Shown here: positions 17,943 to 27,676 of the stretch, in pieces
How positions within the stretch are numbered: the first letter of the stretch is position 1
Layout: each line of letters starts with the position of its first letter
Assembly (NCBI RefSeq): GCF_013456555.2
Contig: NZ_CP059154.1
Coordinates: forward strand, 2,914,001-2,978,000
DNA from: Natrinema zhouii
GTDB lineage: Archaea; Halobacteriota; Halobacteria; Halobacteriales; Natrialbaceae
Reading direction: 5' to 3'
DNA: 64,000 nucleotides
Position numbers and translations under genes: made by a program
The notes under the pieces: generated by a model
What the model was told of the DNA's origin: nothing
Seen by the model: the letters and a program-made list of their open reading frames with translations, nothing else
Database searches by the model: none

Positions 17943-18086
17943 ATGAGTGCACGAACGCAGACGATAGACGAACCGGTCACCTGCCGGCTCTGCGGAACGA
18001 AGAACGACCATCATTACACGTACTGTCGGGAGTGTCTCGGACAGCTTCCCGCGAGACCCGACTCCCGACGCCAGCATATCAACTGA
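17943..18086 (+). CDS. Small zinc-ribbon protein (47 aa)
   Basis: A 47-residue ORF with two Cys pairs, CRLCGTKN and YCREC, separated by a His-rich turn (NDHHYTY), the pattern of a minimal zinc ribbon. The N-terminus (SARTQTIDEPVT) is short and polar, and the tail is basic. Codon choice suits a haloarchaeal gene. A TTTATTA lies only about 13 bases upstream, closer than usual for a TATA box, so the promoter is unclear. Such micro-zinc-finger proteins are common and mostly uncharacterised in haloarchaea. Confidence 0.6.
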   Translation: MSARTQTIDEPVTCRLCGTKNDHHYTYCRECLGQLPARPDSRRQHIN

Positions 18087-18199
18087 TACTGTTTATCCAC
18101 CGATCGCACAGCCATCGTGCAACCAGACGCGTGCTGATTGTCAGTGATTCCTATCGATGGCTGTTCACTCCCGTAAGTCGATCTCGAGTCCGCGCCGCG

Positions 18200-20038
18200 T
18201 TACTCGAGAACGACCAGCGTATCGCCCATGTCGACGCTATCGCCTTCCTCGACGGCGATCTGGCTGACAGTGCCGCCCTGGGAGGCGACGATATCGTTTT
18301 CCATCTTCATGGCCTCGAGGACGACCAGCACGTCGCCGGCCGCGACCTCGTCGCCCTCCTCGACTTCGATGTCGAGGATCGTCCCCTGCATCTCGGCGTC
18401 GACGGTCTCGCCGTCGCCCTGAATATCGGCCTCGCCGCCGCTACTCGAGCCGCCCGCCGGCTCCGGACGACCGGTCTGCCCGCCAGCGTCGACGTCGCCG
18501 GCCGGGATCGCGGGGGCGCCGTGTTCCTCGAGTTCGACCTCGAAGCGCTTGCCGTTGACCTCGACGGTGAACTCCCGTTCGACGGCGTCGTCCTCGTCCT
18601 CGCTCGCGCTGCCATCGCCGATGTCGCCGCCCCACTGTTCCTGGGCCTCCTCGATGCGGCTCTCGTCGAGTTCCTCGTCGAGGTACTTCGTGGTGTGCGT
18701 GCTCTGGACGAACTTCTCGTCGGTGAGCATCAGCCGGTGGAAGGGGATGATCGTCGGAATCCCCCCGATCTGGTACTCGCGGAGCGCGCGCAGCGAGCGC
18801 TCGATACACTCGTCACGGTCCTCGCCCCAGACGACCAGCTTCGCGATCATCGAGTCGTAGTCGGTGACGAGCTCGTCGCCCTGCCGGAGTGCGTCGTCCA
18901 GACGGACGCCGATCCCGCCCGGCGGATCGTAGGTCTCGAGCGTGCCACCGGTCGCGGGCGCGAAGTCGTTGGCCGCGTTCTCGGCGTTGATCCGGAACTC
19001 CATCGCGTGACCGTCGATATCGACGTCGTCCTGTGCGAAGTCGAGCTCCTCGCCGGCGGCGATCCTGAGTTGGCGCTTGACGATATCGATGCCGGTGATT
19101 TCCTCGGTGACCGTGTGCTCGACCTGGATCCGCGTGTTGACCTCGAGGAAGTAGAAGTTCGCGTCCGGACCGAGGACGCCGTCGCGGCCCGGCTCCTCCT
19201 CGACGAGGAACTCGACGGTGCCGGCGTTGGTGTAGTCCGCTGCGGCGACGCCCCGACGAGCAGCCTCGCCGATCTTCTTGCGGAGTTCGTCCGAGAGGGC
19301 CGCCGAGGGGCCCTCCTCGATTACCTTCTGGTGGCGGCGCTGGAGCGAACAGTCGCGCTCGCCCAAGTGGCGCACGTTCCCGTGCTGATCGGCGACGATC
19401 TGGACCTCGATGTGACGGGGCTTCTCGAGGTAACGCTCGAGGTAGACCGAGTCGTTGTCGAAGTAGGCTTCGCCCTCGCGCTGGGCGCTCTCGAGTTGGT
19501 CCTCGACCTCGCTTTCGTCCCAGACGACCTTCATCCCGCGGCCGCCGCCGCCGCCTTCGGCTTTGATGGCGATCGGGTAGCCGTGTTTCTCGCCGAATTC
19601 TTTGACTTCCTCGGGGTCGGTAACGGGGTCCGTCGTCCCGGGGACGATCGGCACGTCGGCCTCGTTCATGATCGTGCGGGCCTTGGTCTTCTCGCCCAGC
19701 GATTCCATCGCGTCGCTGGACGGGCCGACCCACGTGATCCCTTCGACGTCCTCGACCTTGCTCGCGAACTCCGCGTTCTCCGCGAGGAAGCCGTAGCCTG
19801 GGTGAATGGCGTCGGCATCGGCCTTCCGTGCGGCCTCGATGACACCCTCGTGATCGAGATAGGAGTCGGCCGCACGCGCCGGCCCCACGTTGTACGCCTC
19901 GTCGGCGTAGCGCACGTGTCCGGAATCCGAGTCTGCCTCGGAGTAGACAGCGACAGTCCCGATGTTCAACTCCTCACACGCCCGCATAACGCGGACAGCG
20001 ATTTCCCCGCGGTTCGCCACGAGAACCTTCCTGAACAT
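18200..20038 (-). CDS. pccA: Acyl-CoA (acetyl/propionyl-CoA) carboxylase biotin carboxylase with biotin carrier domain
   Basis: A 612-residue protein that carboxylates its own biotin with ATP and bicarbonate. The biotin carboxylase part (1-450) starts [20 protein letters not shown] and carries the glycine-rich ATP loop [14 protein letters not shown]. It also has [15 protein letters not shown] and [18 protein letters not shown]. The C-terminal carrier (about 540-612) has the biotinylation motif EAMKMEND. An acidic Gly/Ser linker joins them. The carboxyltransferase and small subunit lie about 1.5 kb away on the same strand, beyond an SPFH gene of opposite orientation. Haloarchaeal enzymes of this type act mainly on propionyl-CoA; acetyl-CoA specificity is also possible. 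Confidence 0.92.
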   Translation of the reverse strand: MFRKVLVANRGEIAVRVMRACEELNIGTVAVYSEADSDSGHVRYADEAYNVGPARAADSYLDHEGVIEAARKADADAIHPGYGFLAENAEFASKVEDVEGITWVGPSSDAMESLGEKTKARTIMNEADVPIVPGTTDPVTDPEEVKEFGEKHGYPIAIKAEGGGGGRGMKVVWDESEVEDQLESAQREGEAYFDNDSVYLERYLEKPRHIEVQIVADQHGNVRHLGERDCSLQRRHQKVIEEGPSAALSDELRKKIGEAARRGVAAADYTNAGTVEFLVEEEPGRDGVLGPDANFYFLEVNTRIQVEHTVTEEITGIDIVKRQLRIAAGEELDFAQDDVDIDGHAMEFRINAENAANDFAPATGGTLETYDPPGGIGVRLDDALRQGDELVTDYDSMIAKLVVWGEDRDECIERSLRALREYQIGGIPTIIPFHRLMLTDEKFVQSTHTTKYLDEELDESRIEEAQEQWGGDIGDGSASEDEDDAVEREFTVEVNGKRFEVELEEHGAPAIPAGDVDAGGQTGRPEPAGGSSSGGEADIQGDGETVDAEMQGTILDIEVEEGDEVAAGDVLVVLEAMKMENDIVASQGGTVSQIAVEEGDSVDMGDTLVVLE

Positions 20039-20243
20039 TCCTGTGGAAACAGTCGTGAGGCCCCTACCTTACTTTTTCGCAACGGGTTCGACGAAGCGGC
20101 CTATTTTGCCGGTCGTCAGCCCCGAACTCAGACGGGATGACGCTGAGACGACGGCAAGGAATACCTGAATCGCTCTAGGACGAAACGCCACTGCGTGCTA
20201 GTTGTGGGCAATCGTTATCCGGACCCAGTCCCTAACACGACTA

Positions 20244-21422
20244 ATGTACGAGTTGGCATCCGGCCTGCTACAGACGCAATCGGTGCTCGAGGATCCGTTG
20301 CTCCTCATCGGAGCCATCGGACTCCTCCTCGTCGTGATCACGGTTTGGCAGATGGTCGAGATCGTCGACGCCTACGACAGGGCCGCGCTGACCGTCTTCG
20401 GCGAGTATCGCAAACTACTCGAGCCGGGGCTGAACATCGTCCCGCCGTTCGTGTCGCGAATATACACGTTCGACATGCGAACGCAGACGCTGGACGTCCC
20501 CCAGCAGGAAGCGATCACCCGCGACAACTCGCCGGTCACCGCCGACGCCGTCGTCTACATTCGGGTCATGAACGCCAAACGCGCGTTCCTCGAGGTCGAC
20601 GACTATCAGCGCGCGGTCTCGAATCTGGCACAGACCACGCTGCGCGCCGTGATCGGCGACATGGAGCTCGACGACACGCTCAGTCGCCGTGAGATGATCA
20701 ACGAGCGAATTCGTCAAGAGCTCGACGAGCCCACCGACGAGTGGGGCATTCGCGTCGAATCGGTCGAGGTCCGCGAGGTCACGCCCTCCGCGGGCGTCAA
20801 GGGCGCGATGGAGGAACAGACCTCCGCCGAGCGCCGTCGCCGCGCGATGATCCTCGAGGCACAGGGTGAACGCCGCAGCGCCGTCGAGAAAGCGGAGGGT
20901 GACAAACAGTCGAACATCATCCGCGCTCAGGGGGAGAAACAGAGCCAGATTCTCGAGTCCCAGGGTGACGCGATTTCGACCGTGCTGCGCGCACGATCCG
21001 CCGAATCGATGGGCGAGCGCGCCGTCATCGACAAGGGAATGGAGACGCTCGCGGAGATCGGCCAGGGCGAGTCGACGACGTTTGTCATGCCCCAGGAGCT
21101 CACCTCGCTGGTCGGCCGCTACGGAAAGCATCTCTCGGGCAGCGACGTCGAGGGGGACGGGGCGGACCTCGAGAGCCTCGAGTTCGACGAGGAGACCCGC
21201 GAACTGATCGGCCTGGACGACATCGCCGATATCATCGGCGAGATCGACGAACAGGCGGAGATGGACGTCGAAGCGATGGAACAGGAAGCACAGGCGATCA
21301 AGGAGGGCCAGGACATGGGTGCGGATATGGAAGCGGGGCCCGACGAGCCGATCACCATGTCGGAGACCGAAGACGAAGACGAAGCTGAACCGGAACCCGA
21401 ACTGGGATCCGATTCGGAGTAG
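20244..21422 (+). CDS. SPFH/stomatin-family membrane protein
   Basis: A 392-residue protein with an N-terminal membrane helix (about 16-40, LLLIGAIGLLLVVITVWQM). An SPFH/band-7 domain follows (AALTVFGEYRKLLEPGLNIVPPF, DVPQQEAITRDNSPVTADAVVY). Next comes a long Glu/Arg/Ala-rich coiled coil (AMILEAQGERRSAVEKAEGD), then a very acidic tail. Stomatins form membrane-bound oligomeric rings and are often linked to a NfeD partner and membrane protease, but neither is adjacent. The ATG at 20244 begins just before the helix; a start 14 codons upstream is less likely. It is inserted, in opposite orientation, between two parts of the carboxylase. Confidence 0.88.
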   Translation: MYELASGLLQTQSVLEDPLLLIGAIGLLLVVITVWQMVEIVDAYDRAALTVFGEYRKLLEPGLNIVPPFVSRIYTFDMRTQTLDVPQQEAITRDNSPVTADAVVYIRVMNAKRAFLEVDDYQRAVSNLAQTTLRAVIGDMELDDTLSRREMINERIRQELDEPTDEWGIRVESVEVREVTPSAGVKGAMEEQTSAERRRRAMILEAQGERRSAVEKAEGDKQSNIIRAQGEKQSQILESQGDAISTVLRARSAESMGERAVIDKGMETLAEIGQGESTTFVMPQELTSLVGRYGKHLSGSDVEGDGADLESLEFDEETRELIGLDDIADIIGEIDEQAEMDVEAMEQEAQAIKEGQDMGADMEAGPDEPITMSETEDEDEAEPEPELGSDSE

Positions 21423-21576
21423 CACCGGACAGCCCCACGCCATCGTTCCCGTTTCTCACGCCGGTAGTCTCGTTTTCACATCGAGCGATACGAATCGAAC
21501 TTCGCTCGACTGTTCGTTACTCTCCGGCATCTTGTCTCGGCGGACGCGTCGATCCAGAAAGAGCGGGGTGGAGCGT

Positions 21577-21945
21577 TCAGAACTGTTTCGTGCGACCCGC
21601 GGCCGACCACGGGTCGGTCGGTGCATCGCGCGGGACGCGGACGGTGCGGTGTTGCTGGGTGCGAACGCGACCGGCGAACGCCCAGCGCCTGTCGTCCCAC
21701 GTTGCTTCGCCCTCGGCCGCCGCTGCGGCGGCCGCGAGCGCCTGATCGTGGAGATGCGCACCAATGGCGGCCGCGATCGCCGCGGCCTCGTCCTCTGCTG
21801 CATCGTCCGGCAGGTCGAGCGCGACGTCTGTCGGCAGCGCTGCCTCGAGTCCGACCGACCCGTCGCTCTCGGCCGTCGATTTGGGGTTCCCGTCGCTCTC
21901 GGCCCGTCCGCCGTCGTCGGCCGTCGTCTGGTGCTGTGATGTCAT
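21577..21945 (-). CDS. pccX: Small subunit of the acyl-CoA carboxylase (PccX-like)
   Basis: A 122-residue protein starting four bases after the carboxyltransferase stop codon. The N-terminal third is acidic and disordered. The rest is a helix rich in Ala/Asp/Glu ([20 protein letters not shown]) and a C-terminal stretch [13 protein letters not shown] ending [12 protein letters not shown]. The ending resembles acyl-CoA carboxylase epsilon-type small subunits. The size and position match PccX, the third essential subunit described for Haloferax mediterranei propionyl-CoA carboxylase. It should help assemble the holoenzyme rather than catalyse. It converges with the SPFH gene. Confidence 0.8.
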   Translation of the reverse strand: MTSQHQTTADDGGRAESDGNPKSTAESDGSVGLEAALPTDVALDLPDDAAEDEAAAIAAAIGAHLHDQALAAAAAAAEGEATWDDRRWAFAGRVRTQQHRTVRVPRDAPTDPWSAAGRTKQF

Positions 21946-21949
21946 CTGA

Positions 21950-23500
21950 CTACAGCGGGATGTTGCCGTGTTTCTTGTCGGGGTTCTGTTCGCGTTTGGT
22001 CTCGAGCATCTCGAGGTCGTCGATCAGCCGCGGGCGGGTTTCGGTGGGAACGATGACGTCGTCGAGGAAGCCCTTGTCCGTCGCAGTGTAGGGGTTGGCG
22101 AACTCCTCACGGTACTCGTCGATGAGTTCGTCGCGGAGTTCGTCTGGGTTGTCGGCCTCCGCGAGCTCCTCGCGGTAGAGGATGTTGACCGCACCCTGTG
22201 GGCCCATGACGGCGATCTCGGCGGTCGGCCAGGCGTAGTTGACGTCCGCGCCGAGGTTCTTCGAGGCCATGACGCAGTAGGCACCGCCGTACGCTTTCCG
22301 GGTGATGACGGTCAGCAGCGGGACGGTCGCTTCCGCAAACGCGTAGAGCAGCTTCGCACCGTGACGGATGATCCCGCGGTGTTCCTGATCGGTGCCGGGC
22401 ATGTAGCCGGGGACGTCGACGAAGGTGACGATCGGGATATTAAAGGAGTCACAGAAGCGGACGAACCGCGAGGCCTTCATCGAGGCGTCGACGGTTAGCG
22501 TCCCGGCGTTGACGCGGGGCTGGTTGGCGACGAGGCCGACCGAGCGCCCGTCCAGTCGGCCGAAGCCGACGACGATGTTCTGCGCGAAGTTGTCCGCGAC
22601 CTCGAAAAAGGAGCCCTCGTCGACGACCGAATCGATGACGTTGGTCATGTCGTAGGGCTTCTGTGGACTCGGTGGGACGATACTCTTGAGTTCGTCGTCA
22701 CGACGGTCAGGATCGTCCCACGGTTCGACGCGGGGCGGATCCTCGACGTTGTTCTGGGGCAGATACGAGAGGAGCCGCTTGATGTCGTCGAGCGCCTGCT
22801 CCTCGCTCTCGCAGGCGAACTGGGCGACGCCTGTCTTGTCGGCGTGGGTCATCGCGCCGCCGAGTTCCTCGTGCGTGACGTCCTCACCGGTAACGGTCTT
22901 GGTGACGCCGGGGCCGGTGATGTACATGTGGCTCGTGTCTTTCACCATGAAAATGAAGTCGGTGATCGACGGGGAGTAGACCGCGCCGCCGGCACACGGA
23001 CCCATGATTCCCGAGATCTGGGGGATGACGCCGCTCGCCTCCTGGTTTCGTCGGAAGATTTCGGTGAAGCCAGCGAGGCTCTTGACCCCTTCCTGAATCC
23101 GAGCGCCGGCGGAGTCGTTGAGCCCGATGATGGGCGCGCCGACCTCCATCGCCATGTCCATGACCTTGCAGATCTTCTCGGCGAAGACCTCACCGAGCGA
23201 CCCACCGAAGACGGTGAAGTCGTGAGCGAAGACGAAGACCTTCCGCCCGTTGACCTCGCCGTAGCCCGTGACGACGCCGTCGCCGGGAACTTTCTTCTCT
23301 TCCATCCCGAACTGGCTCGTCTGGTGAGTCCGAAGCTGGTCGAACTCCGTGAACGTTCCCTCGTCGAGGAAGTAGTCGATCCGCTCGCGGGCGGTCATCT
23401 TCCCCTTGTCGTGTTGCTTTTCGATCCGTGCCTCGCCGCCGCCCTTGCGTGCTTCCTCGCGGAGTTCCTCGAGTTCATCGATACGATCCTCCATCGTCAT
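21950..23500 (-). CDS. pccB: Acyl-CoA (propionyl-CoA) carboxylase carboxyltransferase subunit
   Basis: A 516-residue carboxyltransferase that moves the carboxyl group from biotin to the acyl-CoA. Family segments include [20 protein letters not shown], the N-domain oxyanion region ([17 protein letters not shown]), [20 protein letters not shown], and in the C-domain [20 protein letters not shown] and [16 protein letters not shown]. Length is normal for PccB/AccD5. It forms an operon with the PccX-like gene. Homologues I know begin near [13 protein letters not shown], so I use 23500. However, a complete Shine-Dalgarno sequence sits before an in-frame GTG at 23573-23575, which would add 25 residues. 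It shares a divergent promoter region with the NSS transporter. Confidence 0.93.
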   Translation of the reverse strand: MTMEDRIDELEELREEARKGGGEARIEKQHDKGKMTARERIDYFLDEGTFTEFDQLRTHQTSQFGMEEKKVPGDGVVTGYGEVNGRKVFVFAHDFTVFGGSLGEVFAEKICKVMDMAMEVGAPIIGLNDSAGARIQEGVKSLAGFTEIFRRNQEASGVIPQISGIMGPCAGGAVYSPSITDFIFMVKDTSHMYITGPGVTKTVTGEDVTHEELGGAMTHADKTGVAQFACESEEQALDDIKRLLSYLPQNNVEDPPRVEPWDDPDRRDDELKSIVPPSPQKPYDMTNVIDSVVDEGSFFEVADNFAQNIVVGFGRLDGRSVGLVANQPRVNAGTLTVDASMKASRFVRFCDSFNIPIVTFVDVPGYMPGTDQEHRGIIRHGAKLLYAFAEATVPLLTVITRKAYGGAYCVMASKNLGADVNYAWPTAEIAVMGPQGAVNILYREELAEADNPDELRDELIDEYREEFANPYTATDKGFLDDVIVPTETRPRLIDDLEMLETKREQNPDKKHGNIPL

Positions 23501-23585
23501 GCCGGGAACACCCCTACTGCATTCATACGCCGTTGTGCGAGGACCAACTGGAAAAGGATTCCGTAACTCCGTCACGATTAATAAC

Positions 23586-23594
23586 TCACCTCCT
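23586..23594 (-). promoter_or_regulatory. Perfect Shine-Dalgarno sequence upstream of pccB
   Basis: On the minus strand AGGAGGTGA is fully complementary to the archaeal 16S rRNA 3' end. It lies 10 bases before an in-frame GTG (23573-23575) and 86 bases before the conserved ATG (23498-23500). With the minus-strand TATA at 23621-23630 it would be inside a short leader, so it probably marks a used start codon. Confidence 0.6.
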
Positions 23595-23620
23595 GGTAAA
23601 TGACCGAAGCACCACGAAAA

Positions 23621-23646
23621 GTTATATAGGGTTGTTTTTATAAAAG
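23621..23646. promoter_or_regulatory. Divergent TATA region for pccB and the NSS transporter
   Basis: TTATATAGG (23622-23630) is about 26 bases before the plus-strand ATG at 23652. The same symmetric element reads CCTATATAAC on the minus strand, where a start about 25 bases on would give pccB a short leader holding the Shine-Dalgarno. A second TTTTTATAAAAG lies at 23636-23646. Confidence 0.55.
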
Positions 23647-23651
23647 CGGGT

Positions 23652-25001
23652 ATGGCACAACGCGAATCATGGGCAACGCGAACTGGCTTCATCCTCGCCG
23701 CGGTCGGCAGTGCGGTGGGATTAGGTAACGTCTGGAGATTTCCGTATCAAGTCGGTGAATTCGGCGGAGCGGCGTTCCTCGTCGTATACCTCGCTTTGAT
23801 CGCGGTCATCGGGTTCCCAGTGATCCTGGTTGAGTTCACCGTCGGCCGGTACACGGATCGGAATCCCGTCGGTGCGCTCAAACAGATCGGCACGAGTTCG
23901 TGGCAGCGGATCGGGTGGGTGTTCATCGTCGCGGGCTTCGTTATCCTCTCGTACTACAGCGTCGTCGCTGGCTGGGTTTTGCAGTACACCGTTTACGGAC
24001 TACAAGGGAACTACGCCGCAGACGGTGCGGCGCAGTTCGGAGCAACAACCGGGGGAATGATGTCGGTCCTCACACACGCGATTTTCATGGCGGCCGTCAT
24101 CGCCGTCGTCGGGTTCGGTATTCGGCGCGGTATCGAATTCTCCGTGAAACTGATGGTTCCCGCGATCATCATCCTCTTGGTCGGTCTGGCAGTCTACGCC
24201 GGAACGCTCCCGAGTGCCGGGGAAGCCTACGCGTACTACCTGTCACCCGACCTGAGTACTATTGCCGAGAACTGGACTAGTATCTTACCCGCAGCAGCCG
24301 CACAGGCGTTCTTCACGCTCTCGCTCGGGATGGGTGTGATGATCACTTATGCATCCTACCTCGGAGAGGATCGTAACCTCGCCAAAGACGCCGTCATCAT
24401 CGTCGGATTAGACACGGCGATCGCGTTCACCGTCGGCCTCGTCGCGTTCCCGGTCCTCTTCTCCGGCGACCTCGCTGTCGCCGACATCGTCGAAATCGGC
24501 GACGGTCCGGGTTTCATCTTCATCGCGCTTTCGCAGGCGTTTAGCAACATTCCGCTCGGCAGCGTTTTCGGGGCGATCTTCTTCGGTACCGTCACCATCG
24601 CGGCGCTCTCGAGCGCGATCAGTATCATGGAGGTCGTCGTTTCCTACCTGATCGACGAACGCGGCGTCGATCGCGTCCCGGCGACTCTTCTCATCGGGAC
24701 CGCGATATTCCTCTTCGGCGTTCCCGTCGCGTACGACGGAAGTCTCTCGTGGCTCACGGTCTACGACGAACTCGCTAACAACATCCTGCTCATCCTCGGA
24801 GCACTGTTGTTATCCATCTACATCGGCTGGGTCAAGACCGACATCGGCCTCGAGGAACTCGGTAAAGGTATCCGAAACCTCGGCGGGTGGGGAACGGCCT
24901 GGATCTGGGCCCTTCGAGTACCCGTCGTCGTCACGCTGGTCGTGATCCTCGGACTGAACGCGATCGGCGCGTACGAGGCGATCAGCGGTATTCTCGGCTA
25001 A
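23652..25001 (+). CDS. Neurotransmitter:sodium symporter (NSS/SNF) family transporter
   Basis: A 449-residue sodium-coupled transporter with 11-12 helices, probably for an amino acid or related compound. Diagnostic residues are in the first helix, [20 protein letters not shown], which carries the unwound Na+ and substrate site of the LeuT fold. They also occur in [20 protein letters not shown] (helix 6) and [17 protein letters not shown] (helix 8). Many prokaryotic members have 11 helices, as here. The ATG is fixed by a leaderless TATA element. Substrate unknown. Confidence 0.92.
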   Translation: MAQRESWATRTGFILAAVGSAVGLGNVWRFPYQVGEFGGAAFLVVYLALIAVIGFPVILVEFTVGRYTDRNPVGALKQIGTSSWQRIGWVFIVAGFVILSYYSVVAGWVLQYTVYGLQGNYAADGAAQFGATTGGMMSVLTHAIFMAAVIAVVGFGIRRGIEFSVKLMVPAIIILLVGLAVYAGTLPSAGEAYAYYLSPDLSTIAENWTSILPAAAAQAFFTLSLGMGVMITYASYLGEDRNLAKDAVIIVGLDTAIAFTVGLVAFPVLFSGDLAVADIVEIGDGPGFIFIALSQAFSNIPLGSVFGAIFFGTVTIAALSSAISIMEVVVSYLIDERGVDRVPATLLIGTAIFLFGVPVAYDGSLSWLTVYDELANNILLILGALLLSIYIGWVKTDIGLEELGKGIRNLGGWGTAWIWALRVPVVVTLVVILGLNAIGAYEAISGILG

Positions 25002-25022
25002 TCTGCGGTTCGTTTTCGCCGA

Positions 25023-25757
25023 TCAGGCCTCACCGTAGACCGGCACGGCGGCCCCGCTCGTCACCGCAGCCCCATCGCTACAAAGGAAGGCCATCACGTC
25101 CGCGATCTCGAGCGGGTCGACCCAGGAGTCGTGGTCCGCGTCGGGCATCATCTCTCGGTTCATCGGCGTGTCGATCACGCTCGGCATGACGCAGTTCGCG
25201 CGGACGGTCCCGCGGTTCTCTTCGGCGAGCGTTTCCGTCAGGAGCCGGATACCGGCCTTCGTAATCCGGTACGGTCCGTCGCCCTCGCCGCCCTCGAGCG
25301 AGGAGCGAGCGCTGATACTGACGATCGAACCGTCCGCGTCCTGCAGGTGGGGGAGGGCGTGTTTGGACGCGAGAAACGCCGTCTTCAGGTTGACGTCCAG
25401 CAGGAGGTCGAACGCCTCGAGATCGGTGTCCTCGATGTGGTCGCCGCCGCGCCACGTCCCGGCGATATTCAGCAGGTGGTCGATCCGGCCGTGATCGTCG
25501 GCGACGGATTCCATCAGGGCCGCAACGTCGTCCTCGTCGGTCAGATCGGCGTCGTAGAACGCGAGTTCGGACTCGTCGGCCGGATCGCGCTCGAGCAGGC
25601 TGTCCTCGTCGTCTGGCGCGATCACGTCCACGGCACAGACCGTCGCCCCTGTCTCGAGGAAGCGATCGACGGCGGCGCTGCCGAGCGCGCCGCTGGCACC
25701 GGTAATCACTGCGACGGTTCCGTCGAAGTCGACGTCGAAATCGGTCCTCACAGACAT
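25023..25757 (-). CDS. Short-chain dehydrogenase/reductase
   Basis: A 244-residue Rossmann-fold NAD(P)-dependent oxidoreductase. The cofactor loop is TGASGALG near residue 22. The catalytic region shows a Ser strand (SIVSISARSS) and the Tyr/Lys pair in YRITKAG. NIAGTW corresponds to the NNAG motif. An acidic residue at the end of the second strand (CAVDV) favours NAD over NADP. The ATG at 25755-25757 starts close to the first strand; an upstream in-frame codon adds ten residues. The substrate cannot be read. It converges with the NSS transporter gene. Confidence 0.87.
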   Translation of the reverse strand: MSVRTDFDVDFDGTVAVITGASGALGSAAVDRFLETGATVCAVDVIAPDDEDSLLERDPADESELAFYDADLTDEDDVAALMESVADDHGRIDHLLNIAGTWRGGDHIEDTDLEAFDLLLDVNLKTAFLASKHALPHLQDADGSIVSISARSSLEGGEGDGPYRITKAGIRLLTETLAEENRGTVRANCVMPSVIDTPMNREMMPDADHDSWVDPLEIADVMAFLCSDGAAVTSGAAVPVYGEA

Positions 25758-25880
25758 ACTGTCTAGTGCGTGACCCGCTCGCATCAAGGTAGGGGCGGGA
25801 AATACACGCCGATCGCCGGGTCGCCGTCACGCCGAAGCGGTGTCGCTATGAAGAGTTGCCGCTACGAGAGAGTCCCGTCG

Positions 25881-26327
25881 CTATGACGCGATCGACGGGA
25901 GGGCGGCCCGCCGGAACCAGAACTCCGCGACTGCGTTCACCATTTTGACGTACCCCTCCGTAGTCGTCGGCTTCGTGAGGTACGCGTTCGCTGCGAGTTC
26001 GTAACTCGCGTGAACGTCTGCGACGCTCGTCGATTTCGTCAACACGAGTACGGGAAGTCGTGCGAGCTCCGGTTCCGCCGCCAACGTCTCGAGCAACTCG
26101 AGGCCGTTCATCCGGGGCAGATCCAGATCTAGCAAGACGAGATCCGGAACCGCTCGCTGCTCGTCGCCGCGGTCGGTGAGGAGCGTTACCGCCTGTTCAC
26201 CGTCACTGGCGACGCGAATTCTGGTTTCGATGTCCAGTTGGTCGAACGCCTCTCGGAGGAGGCGAACGTCTCCGTCGTCATCCTCCACGAGGAGGACGTC
26301 AATCGGCTTGTCGACCCGGCTGCTCAT
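25881..26327 (-). CDS. Single-domain response regulator (Rcp1-like)
   Basis: A 148-residue receiver-only protein. The acidic pocket is VEDDDGD near residue 15, the phosphoacceptor Asp is in LVLLDLDLPRMNG, the Thr/Ser position is in VLVLTKSTS, and the conserved Lys is in YLTKPT. There is no output domain, so it probably works through protein-protein contact with a kinase or HalOD-type partner; none is adjacent. It resembles cyanobacterial Rcp1-type regulators, which are numerous in haloarchaea. Confidence 0.9.
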   Translation of the reverse strand: MSSRVDKPIDVLLVEDDDGDVRLLREAFDQLDIETRIRVASDGEQAVTLLTDRGDEQRAVPDLVLLDLDLPRMNGLELLETLAAEPELARLPVLVLTKSTSVADVHASYELAANAYLTKPTTTEGYVKMVNAVAEFWFRRAALPSIAS

Positions 26328-26513
26328 GGAAGTGCCAAAAGTGACAGATAACTATCTGATTCAGACAATTCAATAATCAATCCTCCCTTGTCATGGTACT
26401 CGAATAAGGCTACTTGCTACACAATTTGGGACTCGGACGACGACACCCGTTTCGATGCGGTGCATGCGAGATGGCGTCAGAATAACGTCGCCGAGCGGCG
26501 ATGGACCATTCGC

Positions 26514-27179
26514 ATGCGACTTATCGCGCATCGGGGCTTCGCCGCGGCCGCACCCGAGAATACGATCGGTGCCGTTCGGGCCGCGGCCGACCGCGCCGAC
26601 GCCGTCGAGTTCGACGTGCGACGCTGTGGCTCCGGCGAACTCGTCGTCGTCCACGACGAGACGATCGACCGCGTCACCGACGGCTCCGGGACCGTCGCGG
26701 ACGCCTCCCTTACGGACCTCTCCGCTCACTCAGTGTACGGGTCCGGCGACGAAATTCCGACCCTCGCGGCGATGCTCGAGGCCCTCCCGCCGACGGTCGA
26801 GGCACACATCGAGCTCAAAGAGTCCGATATCGCCGCGGACGTACTCGCTACTCTCGAGGAAGCTTCCCTCCCCAATCGCGTCGTCGTCACCTCGTTTCTG
26901 GCCTCCGAACTGCGGACGATTCGTGACCGCGATCCGAGTCAGCCGATCGGGCTGCTCGTCAGTCGACACCTCGAGACGCCGGTCACGACGGCGGTCGAAC
27001 TCGACTGCGACGTCCTCGGGGCGAGCTACTGGCGCTGTCTGGCGACCCGGGTCGTCTCGCGGGCGACGGCGGTGGGACTCGAGGTCCATGCATGGACGAT
27101 CGAACGACGAGCGGTGGCGAAGCTGCTCGCCCGCCGCGGCGTCGATTACGTTTCGGCGGATCGGCCGATCCGGATGTAA
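26514..27179 (+). CDS. Glycerophosphodiester phosphodiesterase
   Basis: A 221-residue TIM-barrel GDPD that hydrolyses glycerophosphodiesters to glycerol phosphate and an alcohol, useful in lipid turnover. The signature is intact: LIAHRGFAAAAPENT (first His, Arg and Glu), VEFDVRRC and VVVHDETIDRVTDGSG (second catalytic His). Later barrel strands EAHIELKE and VHAWTIE are also present. It has no signal peptide, so it is cytosolic. The ATG at 26514 lies immediately before the first strand; the longer reading upstream is non-conserved and crosses AT-rich promoter DNA. Confidence 0.9.
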   Translation: MRLIAHRGFAAAAPENTIGAVRAAADRADAVEFDVRRCGSGELVVVHDETIDRVTDGSGTVADASLTDLSAHSVYGSGDEIPTLAAMLEALPPTVEAHIELKESDIAADVLATLEEASLPNRVVVTSFLASELRTIRDRDPSQPIGLLVSRHLETPVTTAVELDCDVLGASYWRCLATRVVSRATAVGLEVHAWTIERRAVAKLLARRGVDYVSADRPIRM

Positions 27180-27224
27180 CTTCGATATTGGTGGGGGACG
27201 GAGAAACGACCGACCGGCCAGCAA

Positions 27225-27614
27225 TTAGTCACCGACGGTCGTCACGGACACCGTCCGCGTTCGCGGGCCGTCGCATTCCACGAGCAACACTGACTGCCAC
27301 GTCCCCAGCGCCAACGCCCCGTCCTCGACCGGAATCGTCACGTCCGGCCCGATGAGCGCCGCCCGCAGATGCGAGTCCGCGTTCCCATCTAATTCGTCGT
27401 GTGCGTGACCCTCGTCGGGAACGAGATCCCGCAGGAACGACTCGAGGTCGCCGCGAAGCCGCGGTTCGTCCTCCTGAACGACGAGGCCGGCCGTCGTGTG
27501 CTCGACGAAGGCGGTACAGGTCCCCGACTCGAGATCGTCGGGGACGGCCGCTGCGATGCGATCGGTCACGTCGACGGTCGTCAGCCGCGACTCGGTTTCG
27601 ACGGAAAACGTCAT
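27225..27614 (-). CDS. YjbQ/UPF0047 family protein
   Basis: A 129-residue protein of the YjbQ (UPF0047) family, members of which have weak thiamin-phosphate synthase activity although their true role is debated. Conserved features are TAFVEHTTAGLVVQEDEPRL (His and the acidic cluster), HAHDELDGNADSHLRAALIG (metal-binding His residues) and GTWQSVLLVECDGPRTR. The ATG at 27612-27614 starts directly before the first strand. It is the first of two minus-strand genes in a row with the HEAT-repeat gene 62 bases upstream. Confidence 0.9.
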   Translation of the reverse strand: MTFSVETESRLTTVDVTDRIAAAVPDDLESGTCTAFVEHTTAGLVVQEDEPRLRGDLESFLRDLVPDEGHAHDELDGNADSHLRAALIGPDVTIPVEDGALALGTWQSVLLVECDGPRTRTVSVTTVGD

Positions 27615-27676
27615 GATGGACGAAACGGTCGCGAGGATAGACTGCGTTGCGGTCCTCGCTGCGGGACGACACGTCC

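Noticed and set aside
17849..20140. Open frame of more than 760 codons on the plus strand
   Set aside because: It is the exact antisense of the biotin carboxylase gene, starts inside a non-coding region, and has Arg/Asp/Val-biased scrambled sequence without domains. Long antisense frames are expected in high-GC haloarchaeal genes.
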